Positions 14,141-15,454 of a stretch of DNA of 15,454 nt are shown piece by piece (position 1 is the stretch's first letter; every line of letters starts with the position of its first letter). This stretch comes from CALCEB01 sp035531475 (lineage in GTDB: Bacteria; Acidobacteriota; Terriglobia; UBA7540). Below the pieces are notes generated by a model. The model was not told the DNA's origin, ran no database searches, and saw only the letters and a list, made by a program, of their open reading frames with translations. The position numbers and the translations under genes are program-made. Location of the stretch: the NCBI GenBank assembly GCA_035531475.1, contig DATKST010000202.1, positions 1 through 15,454 on the forward strand, given 5' to 3'.

Positions 14141-15190
14141 TCAGTCCAGGTATCCTTCAGATTTCATCAGCTCAGCGTTGAGCAGCGCCGCGCCCGCCGC
14201 ACCGCGAATGGTGTTGTGGGAGAGCGCCGTGTACTTGAAATCCAGCACCGCGCAAGGGCGCACGCGGCCAACCACCGTGGCCATGCCCCGCTCCGCGTTC
14301 ACGTCAAACTTGGGCTGCGGACGGTCCGGAGCGTCCAGCACGATGACCGGGTGCGCCGGCGCCGAGGGCAGGTTGCGCTCCTGGGGCAGGGCGCGGAACT
14401 TGCGCCACGTCTCAATAAGGTCATGGAGAGAGGTTTTGGCCTTGAGCTGGACGGAGATGGATTCCATGTGGCCGTCCTCCACCATGACGCGATTGCAATG
14501 GGCGCTCACCGCCATTTTCGCCGCGTGCACGCGGCCATCCACCAATTTGCCGAGCAGCTTCTGAGTCTCGCGCTCCACCTTCTCCTCTTCACCGGGAATG
14601 TAGGGCACCACGTTGCCCAGAATATCGAGCGTGGGAACGCCGGGATAGCCCGCGCCGGAAACGGCCTGCATACTGGTCACCAAGACCTTTTCCAGGCCAA
14701 AAGCGGCTTCCAGAGGCGCCAGTGACATCACCAAGCCAACGGTGGTGCAGTTCGGATTGGTTACAATCATGCCTTGCCAATTGCGCTGCTTGCGTTGGGC
14801 GCGGATCAGCTCCAGATGGCCGGGATTGACTTCGGGAATCAACAGCGGCACGTCCGGGTCCATGCGGTGGTTCGAGGAATTGGAGATGACGGCGTGGCCG
14901 GCGTGGGCGAATTCCCTCTCCACTTCACCCGCCACCTTTGAATCGAGCGAGGAGAAGAGCAATTGCGGCGCGCCTCCGGGCCTGCATTCATGGACGGTGA
15001 AGTCGCGGGCGCTCTTCGGCATGGGCTCGCGCAAGCGCCAGGTGCAGGCCTCCGCGTAGGACTTGCCGGCCGAGCGGTCTGAGGCGGCAAGCCATTTCAA
15101 TTCGAACCAGGGATGATTTTCAAGCAGGCTTATAAATCGCTGCCCCACCATGCCCGTCGCGCCCAAGATGCCAACTTCAACTTTCTTCAT
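14141..15190 (-). CDS. asd: Aspartate-semialdehyde dehydrogenase, archaeal/fungal type
   Basis: This enzyme reduces aspartyl phosphate to aspartate-4-semialdehyde with NADPH, feeding DapA and also threonine/methionine synthesis. It has 349 residues from the ATG at 15190, after AGGAGAG; the longer frame to 15268 only translates repeat DNA. GATGMVGQRF (10-19) binds the cofactor, Cys148 in TNPNCTT is the acyl-thioester nucleophile, and His231 in VSAHCNRV is the acid/base. The N-terminal ENHPWFELKWLAASDRSAGKSY pattern, with SAGK and a following W, matches the archaeal/fungal subclass rather than the E. coli or Bacillus types. It is first in the asd-dapB-dapA set, 82 bases ahead of dapB, with a repeat-laden leader. 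Confidence 0.95.
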   Translation of the reverse strand: MKKVEVGILGATGMVGQRFISLLENHPWFELKWLAASDRSAGKSYAEACTWRLREPMPKSARDFTVHECRPGGAPQLLFSSLDSKVAGEVEREFAHAGHAVISNSSNHRMDPDVPLLIPEVNPGHLELIRAQRKQRNWQGMIVTNPNCTTVGLVMSLAPLEAAFGLEKVLVTSMQAVSGAGYPGVPTLDILGNVVPYIPGEEEKVERETQKLLGKLVDGRVHAAKMAVSAHCNRVMVEDGHMESISVQLKAKTSLHDLIETWRKFRALPQERNLPSAPAHPVIVLDAPDRPQPKFDVNAERGMATVVGRVRPCAVLDFKYTALSHNTIRGAAGAALLNAELMKSEGYLD

Positions 15191-15215
15191 GGTGGGTTCT
15201 CTCCTACCAGAATAC

Positions 15216-15328
15216 CGTGAAAATGATGGCGTAGGGGCGACCCTCGTGGTCGCCCGATAAGCAGTCACGAAGCATCACGTCCCACGTGAAAATGATGGCG
15301 TAGGGGCGGGCACAAGGCCCGCCCCTAC
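15216..15328. repeat. GTAGGGGCG repeat, tandem copy in the asd leader
   Basis: An exact 24-base direct repeat (15216-15239 and 15285-15308) starts CGTGAAAATGATGGC and runs into GTAGGGGCG. The first unit continues into the GACC...GGTCGCCC half (15231-15256). The second forms a perfect 12-bp hairpin, GTAGGGGCGGGC (15300-15311) with GCCCGCCCCTAC (15317-15328) and loop ACAAG. The halves are the same two seen in one piece at 1465-1523, here inverted and separated by a duplicated flank. Confidence 0.85.
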
Positions 15329-15354
15329 AAGGTTGTTCACATGGGTTGGAGAGC

Positions 15355-15381
15355 CAGATTCTTCGCTCCGCTCAGAATAAC
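15355..15381. repeat. TTCGCTCCGCTCAGAAT-type dispersed repeat, copy 2
   Basis: The string CAGATTCTTCGCTCCGCTCA followed by GAATAAC belongs with the TCATTCTGAG strings at 14087-14119. It overlaps the candidate -10 box of the asd promoter. Confidence 0.45.
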
Positions 15382-15401
15382 CATACAAAACACCCTTTCA
15401 A
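15374..15401 (-). promoter_or_regulatory. Weak candidate promoter of asd-dapB-dapA
   Basis: On the minus strand TTGAAA (15401-15396, five of six) precedes TATTCT (15379-15374, four of six) by 16 bases. It would give a leader of about 180 bases containing the tandem GTAGGGGCG repeats. Confidence 0.27.
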
Positions 15402-15437
15402 CAACCTAAACCTACTCCAAGCGCCGTGAGGTCCCCG

Positions 15438-15454
15438 ATGAATCAGCCGATGCG
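15438..15454 (+). CDS. Possible first codons of a rightward gene, cut by the window
   Basis: GAGGT (15428-15432) is followed after five bases by ATG-AAT-CAG-CCG-ATG, reading MNQPM. Only five complete codons are visible, so neither reality nor function can be judged. If real, it is divergent from asd across about 250 bases of mostly repeat DNA. Confidence 0.3.

Noticed and set aside
1..15454. CRISPR arrays, rRNA, tRNA, transposase or phage genes
   Set aside because: Looked for on both strands. The repeats present are palindromic, irregularly spaced and scattered, and no corresponding genes were found.

Overview
The window looks like chromosomal DNA of a soil-type acidobacterium (Terriglobia/Koribacter-like). 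This is an inference from the moderately high GC, from small membrane proteins of a kind common in that phylum, from an archaeal/fungal-type aspartate-semialdehyde dehydrogenase, and from the density of palindromic intergenic repeats. I see no rRNA, tRNA, CRISPR array, transposase gene or phage gene. It reads as ordinary core-metabolism chromosome peppered with short dispersed repeats.

Layout, left to right. Positions 1-900 hold a textbook sigma-70-type promoter firing leftwards out of the window, a small two-helix membrane protein (minus), and a gene-poor stretch with a perfect 19-bp inverted repeat. At 902-1468 (plus) is a zinc-ribbon membrane protein whose stop codon lies inside a dispersed GTAGGGGCG-type repeat. 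At 1785-4620 (minus) is a sugar-acid operon: kdgK (2-keto-3-deoxygluconate kinase), an exported HExxH zincin-like protein of unknown function, and eda (KDPG aldolase). Upstream of it on the same strand is a CDGSH iron-sulfur protein with a TTG start. At 5298 (plus) is a DinB-fold protein, followed by a nested palindromic element, a proline-rich single-pass membrane protein (minus) and glpX, class II fructose-1,6-bisphosphatase (minus). At 8373 (plus) is a membrane-anchored coiled-coil protein with its own promoter and terminator, then a possible 49-residue secreted peptide missed by length cut-offs, then a CDF zinc/cobalt-type efflux pump. From 10833 to 15190 (minus) run argJ, a repeat-filled gap, dapA, dapB and asd. 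The last 260 bases hold tandem repeats in the asd leader and what may be the first codons of a rightward gene.

How the genes fit together. KdgK and Eda catalyse consecutive steps (KDG to KDPG to pyruvate plus glyceraldehyde-3-phosphate), the shared end of uronate/gluconate breakdown. GlpX is the gluconeogenic phosphatase. asd-dapB-dapA make three consecutive products from aspartyl phosphate towards diaminopimelate and lysine, and argJ serves arginine biosynthesis. The least explained items are the HExxH protein placed between kdgK and eda, the coiled-coil protein, the short secreted peptide, and at least five kinds of palindromic or dispersed repeat in 15 kb.
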